64,000 nt of DNA from UBA1876 sp003446665 (GCA_040616305.1 CP159918.1:186001-250000); one strand, 5' to 3'; shown: positions 43,263 through 52,296, counted from the stretch's first letter. Numbers and translations: made by a program. Notes: generated by a model not told the origin, from the letters alone.

Positions 43263-44447
43263 ATGGCGGAAAAAACCCTCAGATTCGATGTTTCAGAGTT
43301 CAGGGAGCGGGTAAGACGAGTGAAAGAAAGCATGGACGCCAGGGGAGTCGAAGTCCTCTTCTTGGTGGACCCTGCGAACATGAATTATCTCACAGGATAT
43401 GACGGGTGGTCCTTCTACGTTCACCAGGGAGTGTTACTGACCCTGGAAGACGACCAACCCCACTGGTTCGGGCGCGAACAGGACAGTAACGGTGCCCGCA
43501 TAACCACTTGGCTTGATGATGACCACATTCACGGATACCCGGATTTTTATGTACAGTCCCGGTATACCCATACCATGGTCTATCTCGCGGGCTTGCTGAA
43601 GGAAATGAAAGCCGGTGAAAAGCATATAGGCGTTGAAATGGATAATTACTGGTTCTCGGCGAAAAGTCTGCAGGTTCTGTCCGACGAGCTGCCCGGTGCG
43701 AACTTCAAGGACGCGACTAATTTGGTCAACTGGGCAAGAACGATAAAATCCCCTGCGGAAATCGAATATATGAGACAGGCGGCGCGTATATGCGAGCGTG
43801 TGATGCAGACCGCCATCGATTCGATAGAAGAGGGTAAATGGGAAAAGGACGCGGCTTCGAAGGTCGTTGCCGCACAGATCGCAGGTACAAAGGAGTATGG
43901 AGGGGACCACCCTGCCATATTCCCCATAATGCCGTCTGGTGTCAGGACCTCCACCGCTCATCTTACCTACGAGGCGGACCGCAAATATCAAAAAGGCGAC
44001 GTGGTGCTTCTGGAGCTTTCCGGTTGCAGGTACCGCTATCACGCGCCCCTTTCCAGGACAGTCTTTTTGGGTGATCCTCCTTCGGAGCTCAGAAAGATAG
44101 CCCAGGTGGTCATTAACGGTCTGAACACCACTCTTGATTTCATCAAACCGGGCGTTACGGCCGAGGAAGTTGAACTGCGGTGGAGGAAGTGCCTTGAAGG
44201 AACCGGGGTGGAAAAACCCTCCAGGGTGGGGTATGCCTTCGGCCTGAATTACGTACCCGACTGGGGCGAGCACACCGTAAGTCTCAGGCCAGGCGACAAG
44301 ACGATACTCAAACCGGGGATGACCATTCATTTCATGCCGGGCATATGGCTTTCAGAATTTGGCTTCGAGTGCAGTGAACCCTTCGTGGTAACAGAAAAAG
44401 GTTGCGAGAAACTGATCGATTTTCCGGAGGAGCTGTTCGTCAGATAG
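43263..44447 (+). CDS. M24 family hydrolase resembling ectoine hydrolase DoeA
   Basis: 394 residues. The N-terminal half matches the creatinase-like domain (YLTGYDGWSFYVHQGVLL, FGREQDSNGARITTW, GYPDFYVQS), the C-terminal half the pita-bread M24 fold (IGVEMDNYWFSA, then TIKSPAEIEYMRQAARICER, LELSGCRYRYHAPLSRTVFLG, VGYAFGLNYVPDWGEHT and MTIHFMPGIW). As I recall, these phrases are shared closely with DoeA/EutD ectoine hydrolases, more than with Xaa-Pro dipeptidases. The substitution of metal ligands common to non-peptidase members could not be checked. Nearby TRAP and EutB-like genes fit an ectoine-related or similar cyclic amidine substrate. Confidence 0.8.
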   Translation: MAEKTLRFDVSEFRERVRRVKESMDARGVEVLFLVDPANMNYLTGYDGWSFYVHQGVLLTLEDDQPHWFGREQDSNGARITTWLDDDHIHGYPDFYVQSRYTHTMVYLAGLLKEMKAGEKHIGVEMDNYWFSAKSLQVLSDELPGANFKDATNLVNWARTIKSPAEIEYMRQAARICERVMQTAIDSIEEGKWEKDAASKVVAAQIAGTKEYGGDHPAIFPIMPSGVRTSTAHLTYEADRKYQKGDVVLLELSGCRYRYHAPLSRTVFLGDPPSELRKIAQVVINGLNTTLDFIKPGVTAEEVELRWRKCLEGTGVEKPSRVGYAFGLNYVPDWGEHTVSLRPGDKTILKPGMTIHFMPGIWLSEFGFECSEPFVVTEKGCEKLIDFPEELFVR

Positions 44448-44492
44448 TGATATTTAAGAGACAATTAGAGTTTATAAAGAGGTGGTACGAAA

Positions 44493-45728
44493 ATGGGAAA
44501 CGTATGGGATAGCGCTAGGCATTACCTTAATACAGCTGCCAGGGCGATTGATTTGGAACCGGAGATAACAGAAAGACTCATGACGCCTATGAGGTTCGTG
44601 GAGTTTACCATTCCCGTCCGCATGGACAACGGAGAAAAGAAAATATTCCATGCGTATCGGTCGCATCACTGTGACGCCCTTGGTCCCTGCAAGGATGGGA
44701 CCAGGGTAAAACCTGACCTCACTCCGGAGGAAATCAAGGCTCTGTCGATGTTCATGAGCATCAAGCATGCAATTGGCGATATCCCCGCCGGGGGCGGCAA
44801 GGGAGGAATCAAGGCCGACCCCTCGTCGATGAGCAAGGGCGAGTACGAGCGCCTTATACGGGGATTTATAAGAAGGCTGGTTCCGAAGGGGCCACACGTG
44901 GATGTTCCCGGCGCGGACATAGGCACCGGAAAGGAACAAATGGCCTGGATGCTCGACGAATACGAGCAGATAACGGGCACTCATTGTCCCGCCGCCATCA
45001 ACGACAAGCCCTCTGAGCTTGGAGGATCCCTGGGCGGTTTCGAAGCCACAGGGCGAGGTGTCGCCCTGTGCACGATCCAGGCATGTAAAGAGCTTGGAAT
45101 GGCTCCCGCCAAATCCACGCTGGCGATACAGGGTTTCGGCCAGGTGGGCGGCGTCGCCGGGAGAATACTCTTTGAAGAGGGTTTCAGGGTGGTGTGTGTC
45201 AGCGACATACACGGTGCCATTTACAATTCCGATGGAATAGATATTGCCGCTTTGACCGAACATGTGGAAAAAACCCAAACCGTGACAGGCTTTTCCGGGG
45301 CCCAGCCTGTAGACAGCGGTAAAATGATGGAACAGGATGTTGATGTTCTTGTCCCTGCCGCGGTTCAGGACGTAATCAACGCCGATAACGCCGACAAGGT
45401 CAAGGCGAAACTTGTCGTCGAGGCCGCCAATGGTCCCGTAACGCCCGAAGCCGACGAGGTCCTTTCCCGCAAGGGTGTACGGATTGTTCCCGATGTGCTT
45501 GCAAATTCGGGCGGCGCCATCGTTTGTCATTTCGAGCGTATCCAGGGTCTTGGAAATGACTGGTGGGAAGAGGATAAAGTCTACCAGATGCTTGAAAAAA
45601 GGATCCTGGGGGCTTACGAAGAAGTGTCGCGCCTGGCTGCCGAACTTAAAGTATCGGGACGGACCGCAGCGTGGGCCTGCGCATTGACCAAAATCGCCGG
45701 CGCCATGAGGCTCAGGGGCTGGAGCTGA
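44493..45728 (+). CDS. Glu/Leu/Phe/Val dehydrogenase (second copy)
   Basis: 411 residues, ATG behind AGAGGTGG. GGGKGGIKADPS near residue 95 carries the catalytic Lys, DVPGADIGTGKEQMAW and AIQGFGQVGGVAGRIL near 210 the nucleotide fold, and NSGGAIVCHFERIQG near 335 a late block. It is clearly a diverged paralogue of the enzyme at 37781 and may prefer a different amino acid or cofactor. A terminator follows. Confidence 0.95.
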   Translation: MGNVWDSARHYLNTAARAIDLEPEITERLMTPMRFVEFTIPVRMDNGEKKIFHAYRSHHCDALGPCKDGTRVKPDLTPEEIKALSMFMSIKHAIGDIPAGGGKGGIKADPSSMSKGEYERLIRGFIRRLVPKGPHVDVPGADIGTGKEQMAWMLDEYEQITGTHCPAAINDKPSELGGSLGGFEATGRGVALCTIQACKELGMAPAKSTLAIQGFGQVGGVAGRILFEEGFRVVCVSDIHGAIYNSDGIDIAALTEHVEKTQTVTGFSGAQPVDSGKMMEQDVDVLVPAAVQDVINADNADKVKAKLVVEAANGPVTPEADEVLSRKGVRIVPDVLANSGGAIVCHFERIQGLGNDWWEEDKVYQMLEKRILGAYEEVSRLAAELKVSGRTAAWACALTKIAGAMRLRGWS

Positions 45729-45761
45729 AATGCCCCCATTGACGCTTTTTTGAAAGTTTTT

Positions 45762-45800
45762 AAAAGCCCGCCGACTTGGCATTTTCGCCGGCGGGCTTTT
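45762..45800 (+). terminator. Terminator between gdh and nrdD
   Basis: AAAAGCCCGCCG and CGGCGGGCTTTT (12 bp) around a 15-base loop. Confidence 0.75.
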
Positions 45801-45805
45801 GTTAA

Positions 45806-45821
45806 ACACAAAATACAGTGT
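45806..45821. promoter_or_regulatory. NrdR-box-like site 1 upstream of nrdD
   Basis: ACACAAAATACAGTGT matches the NrdR consensus ACACWATATATWGTGT at 14 of 16 positions. It lies just before the promoter TTGAGA (45822-45827), N17, TATAGT (45845-45850). Confidence 0.75.
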
Positions 45822-45836
45822 TTGAGATCCTTGAAA

Positions 45837-45852
45837 ACTCTATATATAGTGC
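45837..45852. promoter_or_regulatory. NrdR-box-like site 2 upstream of nrdD
   Basis: ACTCTATATATAGTGC, 14 of 16 consensus positions, overlapping the -10 box. It starts 31 bases after site 1, three helical turns, the spacing typical of NrdR tandem boxes. Confidence 0.78.
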
Positions 45853-45913
45853 TAAAATGAGGCCGTCTTCTTTCAAAAGCCCGGGCATACATCTTGATTT
45901 GGAGGTCTTGTCC

Positions 45914-47956
45914 ATGGTCATCAGGTTTATAGAAAAGCGCGACGGAAAGCGGGTTCCCTTTGACGAAAAAAAGATCCGCCTGGCTATTTTGAAGGCCTCT
46001 AAAGCAGTGGGCCGCGGGGATGCCGAGGACATAGCCTCGGAGATAACCACGGCGGTTTTGTCTTTTCTTGAAATCTTCTATGGCGAAAAAGGCCATCCCA
46101 CGGTGGAGCAGGTCCAGGACCTGATCGAAAAGGTTCTCATAGAGAAGGGCTACGCCGAGATCGCCAAGGCCTATATTCTCTACAGGGAGCAGCACGCCAA
46201 GCTCAGGGAGACGGAAAGACTCCTCGCCAATGCCACCAAGATGGTTAATTCCTACCTCGACAAGATGGACTGGAAGGTCAACGAGAACAGCAACATGAGC
46301 TTTTCGCTCCAGGGGCTCAACAACTACATAGCCTCGGAGGTGACGGCCCAGTACTGGCTGAACGAGATATATTCCCCCGTCATAAGGGAAAAGCACGTTT
46401 CAGGGGATTTCCACATCCACGACCTGAGCAACCTGTCGGTCTACTGCTGCGGATGGGACTTGCAGGACCTTCTTTTGCAGGGGTTCACCGGCGTGCCCAC
46501 GAAAACAGTAAGTGGTCCCGCCAGGCATTTCAGAACGGCCCTGGGGCAGATGGCCAATTTCTTCTACACCATGCAGGGGGAGGCCGCCGGGGCTCAGGCT
46601 TTCGCCAACTTCGACACATGCCTGGCTCCCTTTGTCTATTACGACGGACTTTCCTACAAGGAAGTAAAACAGGCCCTGCAGGAATTCGTTTTCAACCTAA
46701 ATGTCCCCACGAGAGTGGGTTTTCAGACGCCTTTCACCAACATCACCATGGACCTTGTGCCCCCGCGCGGTATGGCAGGCCAGAAGGTTATAGTCGCCGG
46801 AAAGCTCAAAGAGAAGACCTATGGCGAATTCCAGGCCGAAATGGATATGATCAATCGTGCCTTTGCCGAGGTTATGCTCGAGGGTGATGCCTCCGGCAAG
46901 GTATTTCCCTTTCCGATCCCTACCTATAACATCACCTCCGATTTCGACTGGGAGAAAGAGTGCCTGGAGCCGATCTGGGAAATGACGGCCAAGTACGGAA
47001 TCCCCTATTTTTCAAATTTCATCAATTCCGACATGGACCCGCAAGACGCAAGGAGCATGTGCTGCAGGCTCAGGCTCGACAACAGGGAACTCCGTAAACG
47101 CGGAGGAGGCCTTTTCGGTTCCAACCCCATGACGGGCTCGATAGGCGTGGTGACGCTCAATATGGCCAGGACGGGGTTTCTCGCCTCAAGCAGGGAGGAA
47201 TTTCTGGACAGGGTGTACGACCTGATGGAGTTGGCCAAAGAAAGCCTGGAAACGAAAAGAAAGGTGCTGGAACGCCTTACCGACCATGGACTGTACCCAT
47301 ACTCCAGGTATTACCTGCGCAATGTCAAAAAAGGCTCGGGGCGCTACTGGAACAACCACTTCAATACCATCGGCGTTAACGGCATGAACGAGGCTGTGCT
47401 CAATTTTATGGGAAAAGACCTGTCCGACCCCGAAGGTGTCGCCTTTGCGGAGTGGGTGATGAAGGCCATGCGGGAGCGGATGGCGGATTTTCAGGAGGAA
47501 ACGGGCAATCTATACAACCTGGAAGCCACACCGGCGGAGGGAACGACTTACCGTTTTGCGAAAGCCGACAAAGAGTTGTTCGGAGACAACATCATCTGCG
47601 CCAATGAAAAGGCCTATCGGGAAAGGAGAGCCGATCCCTACTACACCAATTCCACGCAGCTGCCTGTTGGATTTACCGATGACCTTTTCGAAGCCCTGAA
47701 ATTGCAAAACAGCTTACAGTCACTCTACACCGGGGGAACCGTTTTCCACTGTTTCCTGGGAGAGAGAATGCCCTCGGGAGAAAATACAAAGAAACTGGTG
47801 AAGAAAATCTCCGAAGTTTTCGAGATACCCTACTACACAATTACTCCTACCTTCAGTATTTGCCCGGTTCACGGCTATCTGGAGGGTGAGCACGAATTCT
47901 GTCCCGTCTGCGACGCCGAAGCGGTGACCAGGGAGGAGGTCGGCAAGGTCTCGTGA
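45914..47956 (+). CDS. nrdD: Class III ribonucleotide reductase large subunit without its glycyl-radical tail
   Basis: 680 residues from the ATG at 45914 behind GGAGG. Residues 1-95 are an ATP-cone (IRFIEKRDGKRVPFDEKKIR). The barrel follows with HDLSNLSVYCCGWDLQDLL near 180, GPARHFRTALGQMANFF near 220 and FNLNVPTRVGFQTPFTN near 265. The end has TITPTFSICPVHGYLEGEHEFCPVC and stops with VTREEVGKVS. Full NrdD continues with an RVxGY glycyl-radical loop here; none exists in this frame. The tail is instead encoded at 48684. It reduces ribonucleotides without oxygen. Expression is probably NrdR-controlled. Confidence 0.92.
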   Translation: MVIRFIEKRDGKRVPFDEKKIRLAILKASKAVGRGDAEDIASEITTAVLSFLEIFYGEKGHPTVEQVQDLIEKVLIEKGYAEIAKAYILYREQHAKLRETERLLANATKMVNSYLDKMDWKVNENSNMSFSLQGLNNYIASEVTAQYWLNEIYSPVIREKHVSGDFHIHDLSNLSVYCCGWDLQDLLLQGFTGVPTKTVSGPARHFRTALGQMANFFYTMQGEAAGAQAFANFDTCLAPFVYYDGLSYKEVKQALQEFVFNLNVPTRVGFQTPFTNITMDLVPPRGMAGQKVIVAGKLKEKTYGEFQAEMDMINRAFAEVMLEGDASGKVFPFPIPTYNITSDFDWEKECLEPIWEMTAKYGIPYFSNFINSDMDPQDARSMCCRLRLDNRELRKRGGGLFGSNPMTGSIGVVTLNMARTGFLASSREEFLDRVYDLMELAKESLETKRKVLERLTDHGLYPYSRYYLRNVKKGSGRYWNNHFNTIGVNGMNEAVLNFMGKDLSDPEGVAFAEWVMKAMRERMADFQEETGNLYNLEATPAEGTTYRFAKADKELFGDNIICANEKAYRERRADPYYTNSTQLPVGFTDDLFEALKLQNSLQSLYTGGTVFHCFLGERMPSGENTKKLVKKISEVFEIPYYTITPTFSICPVHGYLEGEHEFCPVCDAEAVTREEVGKVS

Positions 47957-48648
47957 GACTGGCCGGGCTCCAGAAGATGACCCTCATAGATTACCCTGGC
48001 AAAATCGCCTGTACGGTTTTCACCCCAGGATGCAATCTCCTGTGCCCCTATTGCCACAATCCCGAGCTGGTAGAAAGCGGGATCCTGGAAGAGCCGTTTA
48101 TCAGGGATGAAGACTTCTTCTCCTTTCTGGATTCACGCAAGGGTTTACTGGATGGCGTCTGCGTCACCGGGGGAGAACCTGCCATTCAAGACGGTCTGGT
48201 GGACTTCCTGCGTCAGATAAGGAAGGCGGGGTTTTCCGTCAAGCTCGACACCAACGGTACCTGCCCCGATGTCCTTGCTCTTTTGTTTGAAGAAGGGCTA
48301 GTCGACTTTGTCGCCATGGATGTTAAGACCTCGCCTGAGGGGTATGCAAGCGACCTGGGTTTTGCCGGCGATGTCGAAGATATCCTCTCGAGTATCGGGA
48401 TCATAAAAAAATCGGCTGTGGAGCACGAATTCAGGACCACCGTCGTTCCAGGCCTGGTAGGGCAAAAAGAGCTTTATAGCATTGGCCGGATGATAGCTCC
48501 TGCCGGACGTTACATTTTGCAGAATTTCCGGTCGGGAAAGGTTCTTTCCAAAAAATTGCGGAAACGCCGCGGCTATTCGCCAGGTGAACTTGAAGAATTC
48601 CTGAAGGTGATGAAAGCCTTCGCTGCGGATGTAAAAGTCCGAGACTGA
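47953..48648 (+). CDS. nrdG: Anaerobic ribonucleotide reductase activating protein (NrdG, radical SAM)
   Basis: 231 residues from a GTG overlapping the nrdD stop. The radical-SAM cluster motif CNLLCPYCH lies near residue 26, preceded by LIDYPGKIACTVFTPG. VCVTGGEPAIQDGLVDFL near 75 is the SAM-binding GGEP. The longer C-terminus (about 230 residues) and N-terminus fit the NrdG2/PflA-like subgroup. It generates the glycyl radical on its partner, here presumably on the separate small protein encoded 35 bases downstream. Confidence 0.93.
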   Translation: MRLAGLQKMTLIDYPGKIACTVFTPGCNLLCPYCHNPELVESGILEEPFIRDEDFFSFLDSRKGLLDGVCVTGGEPAIQDGLVDFLRQIRKAGFSVKLDTNGTCPDVLALLFEEGLVDFVAMDVKTSPEGYASDLGFAGDVEDILSSIGIIKKSAVEHEFRTTVVPGLVGQKELYSIGRMIAPAGRYILQNFRSGKVLSKKLRKRRGYSPGELEEFLKVMKAFAADVKVRD

Positions 48649-48683
48649 ATCGGGAGAATGCAGCAAGAAAGGAGGAAAAGGCA

Positions 48684-48836
48684 ATGCAAGAAAGCGAGCG
48701 TCCCGGACGCAGGAGGTGCGAGGTCTATTCGCGGGTAGTGGGTTTCCTGTCGCCGGTCTCCCAATGGAACAGGGGCAAGAAAGAGGAGTACGGCGACAGG
48801 GTGACCTTTGACAAGGTTTCCAAAGAAAAAGAGTAG
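48684..48836 (+). CDS. Stand-alone glycyl-radical domain of the class III ribonucleotide reductase
   Basis: 50 residues, ATG behind AAAGGAGG. The core CEVYSRVVGFLSPVSQW followed by NRGKKEEYGDRV is the C-terminal radical loop of NrdD (normally EVYSRVxGYxRPVxxWNxGKxxEFxxR). Gly20 (codon 48741-48743) would carry the radical. It comes after nrdG in the same operon while the large subunit lacks this segment, so the enzyme is most simply a split class III reductase. Cys12 corresponds to a cysteine near the zinc site of full-length NrdD and could complete it across the two chains. It resembles GrcA, the spare radical part of pyruvate formate-lyase, in concept only. Confidence 0.88.
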   Translation: MQESERPGRRRCEVYSRVVGFLSPVSQWNRGKKEEYGDRVTFDKVSKEKE

Positions 48837-48843
48837 ACCGGTT

Positions 48844-49740
48844 TCATTGCATGAGGAGCAAGCTTAGGGCCATGACTGCCATTCCGCTGATCAAACCGAG
48901 GAGGCTGTCGTGGCCCTTGCCGTAGGCCTGGCTCGTGGGTATTAGTTCGTCGATGCTTATGTAGACCATAATGCCGGCTACGCCTGCGAACATGGCGCCC
49001 ATAAACTGAGGCGGCACAGACAATCCTTCCCCCAGAAACAGAAGGATAAGTCCGTAGGCGATAAGTGCCCCCACGGGTTCAGCCAGACCGCTAAGGCAGG
49101 AGTACGCGAAGGCCTTCAGGCGGCTTCCTGTGGCGTAGTAAATGGGGACCGAAACGCTTATGCCTTCAGGTATGTTGTGCAGGGCTATTGCTACGCCTAT
49201 GGCAATCCCGAGCCCGGGGTCCTGAAGCGCCGCAAGGAAGGTGGCGAGTCCTTCTGGAAAATTGTGAATGCCGATGGCGAGTGCGGTGAAAAGCCCCATT
49301 CGCAAGAGTTTTCGGTCTTCCCCGTTATCGATGCTTTCAGGACGAGTAAAAGGAGCTTTTTCAAGGGGCTCGTATACCTGGCCGGCCGGAACGGACTCGT
49401 CATGAAGCGGTGCCGTCACTTTCTCTGGAAAGACCGTGTGGGGGTTTTCCGCTTCAGGGATGAAGTTGTCTATAAAACCTATCAAAAGCATCCCACCGAA
49501 AAACGAAGCGGTGTTGATCCAGTGTCCCCAGTAGGTTCCAAAGGCATCGACGAAAGCGTCCAGGCCCTTGTAGAAAATCTCGACGAAAGACACGTAGAGC
49601 ATGACCCCTGCGGAAAACCCCGTAGAGATTGAGAGAAAACGGTAGTTAGTACGACTGGCGAAAAAAGCTATGGCACTGCCGACGCCCGTGGCAAGACCCG
49701 CCAGGGCGGTTACACCGAGCGCGAAAAGTACTTCGGACAC
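48844..49740 (-). CDS. ZIP family metal transporter (ZupT-like)
   Basis: 298 residues from a GTG at 49740 behind GGGAGGA. Eight hydrophobic helices are expected. ALAIGIHNFPEGLATF and IAIALHNIPEGISVSVP-like VAIALHNIPEGI carry the paired His-Asn and Pro-Glu-Gly metal sites of helices 4 and 5. A His-poor variable loop separates helices 3 and 4. It imports zinc or other divalent metals. The open frame extends upstream, but that part has no start with a ribosome site. Confidence 0.93.
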   Translation of the reverse strand: MSEVLFALGVTALAGLATGVGSAIAFFASRTNYRFLSISTGFSAGVMLYVSFVEIFYKGLDAFVDAFGTYWGHWINTASFFGGMLLIGFIDNFIPEAENPHTVFPEKVTAPLHDESVPAGQVYEPLEKAPFTRPESIDNGEDRKLLRMGLFTALAIGIHNFPEGLATFLAALQDPGLGIAIGVAIALHNIPEGISVSVPIYYATGSRLKAFAYSCLSGLAEPVGALIAYGLILLFLGEGLSVPPQFMGAMFAGVAGIMVYISIDELIPTSQAYGKGHDSLLGLISGMAVMALSLLLMQ

Positions 49741-50007
49741 CTGCTCATTCCTCCCGATTGAAAGTCCACCTGTATCTGTATGTGTTTGAAAAGGCTGCTT
49801 GGCTTGAGCCTCGTTTCGATTTATTGTAACAGCATGTCTTGCGAAACGTGGACCAATTCCGCAATTGTGAAACAGCGACATCAAAAGTGAAAAAGATGCG
49901 AGTCAGCATCTATCACGAAAGTGGAGGGGAAAAAGCAAATGGCTGAAAAACGACATAAAAACTCAAAAAAACAAAATATATTGTCTTCATTCTGATGAGA
50001 AGAGAAA

Positions 50008-50037
50008 TTGCGAGTAGATGGTGAAATTAAGTACAAT
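50008..50037 (+). promoter_or_regulatory. Promoter candidate for the alcohol dehydrogenase
   Basis: TTGCGA (50008-50013), 18 bases, TACAAT (50032-50037). Confidence 0.4.
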
Positions 50038-50126
50038 AGATCCTGTGATATAGTGAAAACAGTGTCAGATCTTGACAAGGGCAGAAAGCTTGAGATCCAC
50101 TAAACGTTTTGTGGAGGTGAAGAATT

Positions 50127-51185
50127 ATGAAAGGTTTCGCAATGCTCGGAATTGGAAAAGCTGGTTGGATTGAGAAGGAAAAGCCCGAAGCCGGTCCTTA
50201 TGACGCTATAGTAAGGCCTCTGGCTGTCGCACCGTGTACCTCGGATATACACACCGTCTTCGAAGGCGCTATTGGTGAGCGAAGCAATTTGATTCTCGGC
50301 CACGAAGCTGTAGGCGAAGTCGTCGAAGTCGGCGGTGAGGTCAAAGACTTTGTCCCCGGTGACCGGGTGGTTGTCCCTGCAATTACTCCCGACTGGCGGA
50401 CTCTGGATGCACAGCGTGGATATCACCAGCACTCTGGGGGGCTTCTGGCCGGCTGGAAATTTTCAAACATCAAGGACGGGGTATTCGGGGAGTTTTTCCA
50501 TGTTAACGATGCTGACATGAACCTGGCGAAACTACCCGAAGGGATTTCGCTGGAGGCCGCAGTAATGCTTCCCGATATGGCGACCACCGGTCTGCAAGGA
50601 GCGGAGCTCGCTGAAATCGGATTCGGAGACACAGTGGCTGTACTTGGTATTGGGCCTGTAGGGCTCATGGCAGTGGCAGGCGCGAAACTGAGGGGCGCGG
50701 GGCGCATTATCGTCGTAGGTACCCGGCCGAAATGCGTCGAGGTAGCTAAGGCCTTTGGAGCGACAGACGTGGTCAGCTACAAGGTGGCTCCCGTTGAAGA
50801 TCAGATACTCGATATGACCGGTGGGAAAGGTGTCGACGCTGCCATCATAGCGGGTGGTAACCCCGACATTCTCGGATCTGCCGTAAAAATGACGAAGCCG
50901 GGCGGGAACATTTCCAACATCAATTACTTCGGTGAGGGCGACGTACTTCCCGTTCCCCGCCTTGAATGGGGTTGCGGTATGTCCCACAAGAGCATAAGAG
51001 GCGGACTTTGCCCCGGTGGACGGCTCAGGATGGAGAAAATGGTTGACCTCGTGAGATATGGCCGTATCGAACCAGAAAAACTTGTCACTCACGTCTTTAA
51101 AGGCTTTGAACACATCGAAGAAGCGCTGATGCTGATGAAGGACAAGCCCAGGGATCTGATCAAACCCGTGGTACTCTTATCGTAA
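50127..51185 (+). CDS. Zinc-dependent NADP alcohol dehydrogenase (TbADH type)
   Basis: 352 residues. CTSDIHTVFEGAIGE near residue 37 and GHEAVGEVVEVG near 58 hold the catalytic zinc ligands; AVLGIGPVGLMAVAGAKL near 175 is the nucleotide loop, with GTRPKCVEVAKAFGATD after it. The pattern is that of the Thermoanaerobacter secondary-alcohol dehydrogenase, which lacks the four-cysteine structural zinc site, as here. It interconverts secondary alcohols and ketones with NADPH. A terminator follows. Confidence 0.93.
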   Translation: MKGFAMLGIGKAGWIEKEKPEAGPYDAIVRPLAVAPCTSDIHTVFEGAIGERSNLILGHEAVGEVVEVGGEVKDFVPGDRVVVPAITPDWRTLDAQRGYHQHSGGLLAGWKFSNIKDGVFGEFFHVNDADMNLAKLPEGISLEAAVMLPDMATTGLQGAELAEIGFGDTVAVLGIGPVGLMAVAGAKLRGAGRIIVVGTRPKCVEVAKAFGATDVVSYKVAPVEDQILDMTGGKGVDAAIIAGGNPDILGSAVKMTKPGGNISNINYFGEGDVLPVPRLEWGCGMSHKSIRGGLCPGGRLRMEKMVDLVRYGRIEPEKLVTHVFKGFEHIEEALMLMKDKPRDLIKPVVLLS

Positions 51186-51194
51186 AGGGGAAAA

Positions 51195-51226
51195 ACAGGG
51201 GCGGTTTTAAACCGCCCCTGTTTTTT
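51195..51226 (+). terminator. Strong terminator after the alcohol dehydrogenase
   Basis: ACAGGGGCGG pairs with CCGCCCCTGT around TTTTAAA, then six Ts. The remaining 270 bases up to the aldolase gene have no gene or RNA that I can support. Confidence 0.88.
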
Positions 51227-51495
51227 GGCAATCCAGAATTTTTCGAAGTTTTCGAAGTACCTATCGTCTTTTAAAAAATCCGGTTTTTTTCTTCGACGGT
51301 TTGCAGGTAGCAGAGGTCTCAATAGGCATCGTCCTCCAGCATGTACCCGGCTTAGACCCAACGCCAGGTCCGCCCCCCTGCGGGTAAAGGCGGGTTTTAG
51401 CGGAAACCGGGAATGCCGGGAAAAGTCTTGAATAAAAAATGAAGTAGAATAATTAAAAACGCCCGGACAAATTTCGGAAAGGAAGAAGGGGAGCC

Positions 51496-52269
51496 ATGAC
51501 TAACAGGATGAAGGAAAAACTTGGACGCCGCGAGGTGGTCGTTGGTCCTTTCGTGGGACTCAACTGCCCCGACCTGGTGGAAATAATGGGCATAACGGGG
51601 TTCGATTTCTGCGTGATCGACACGGAACACGGTCCGATGAACCCGGAATCCATCCAGCACATGATCCGCGCTGCAGAGCTTTCGGGGATGACGCCGGTAG
51701 TACGGGTGACCGAGGCCAAACCGACGGATATCCTCAGGGTGCTCGATGTGGGGGTCAAAGCCGTTCACGTGCCCCAGGTGAACGATGCGGAAACGGCGGA
51801 GATGGTGGCGAAGGCCGCCAGGTATCACCCCCGGGGAATGCGCGGCGTAGCCGTCCCCAGAGCGCTCAGCTATGGTCTCAGGCCTCTTGGCGAAACTCTC
51901 GAAGAAGCGAACAGGGATACCATGGTCATCGTCCATTGCGAGAACGCCGCAGGTCTGGAAAAGCTCGGGGAAATCGCCTGTGTGGAAGGTGTGGACATGG
52001 TTTTCGTCGGACCCTACGACCTGTCCCAGTCGCTTGGGGTCCCCGGACAAATTATGCACCCAGACATGAAAGAAGCCGTCGACAAGGCCCTTTCCATAAT
52101 CGACAAAGCGGGCAAGCCCGCCGGTATATTCGTTACCTCCGTGGACGAAGCGATACAGCGCATTGAAGAGGGCTTTCGCTATATAGCCTACAGCATGGAC
52201 AGCCTTATCTTCGGCCTTGCCTGCAGAGACCAGCTGGGGAGGATCCGGCAGGTTCTGGATAACAAGTAG
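51496..52269 (+). CDS. HpcH/HpaI-type class II aldolase
   Basis: 257 residues. VVGPFVGLNCPDLVEIMGITG, FCVIDTEHGPM with Glu/His for the acid-base pair, KAVHVPQVNDAETAEMV, and VFVGPYDLSQSLGVPGQI with the metal-site Asp are the family blocks. Such enzymes split 2-oxo-hydroxy acids to pyruvate and an aldehyde; the natural substrate is not clear here. It is bounded by convergent transcription with nrdJ. Confidence 0.9.
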   Translation: MTNRMKEKLGRREVVVGPFVGLNCPDLVEIMGITGFDFCVIDTEHGPMNPESIQHMIRAAELSGMTPVVRVTEAKPTDILRVLDVGVKAVHVPQVNDAETAEMVAKAARYHPRGMRGVAVPRALSYGLRPLGETLEEANRDTMVIVHCENAAGLEKLGEIACVEGVDMVFVGPYDLSQSLGVPGQIMHPDMKEAVDKALSIIDKAGKPAGIFVTSVDEAIQRIEEGFRYIAYSMDSLIFGLACRDQLGRIRQVLDNK

Positions 52270-52296
52270 GAACCTCCAAAAGAAGCAAGGGCAAAA

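Noticed and set aside
44472..45809. A 445-codon minus-strand frame over the second glutamate dehydrogenase
   Set aside because: It is a shadow of the conserved plus-strand enzyme.
45914..47956. nrdD as a truncated pseudogene
   Set aside because: The missing C-terminal radical loop is present intact in the small gene two places downstream, and nrdG is intact and overlapping.
51227..51495. A tRNA-like or riboswitch element before the aldolase gene
   Set aside because: No T-loop, acceptor pairing or known riboswitch core could be made out.
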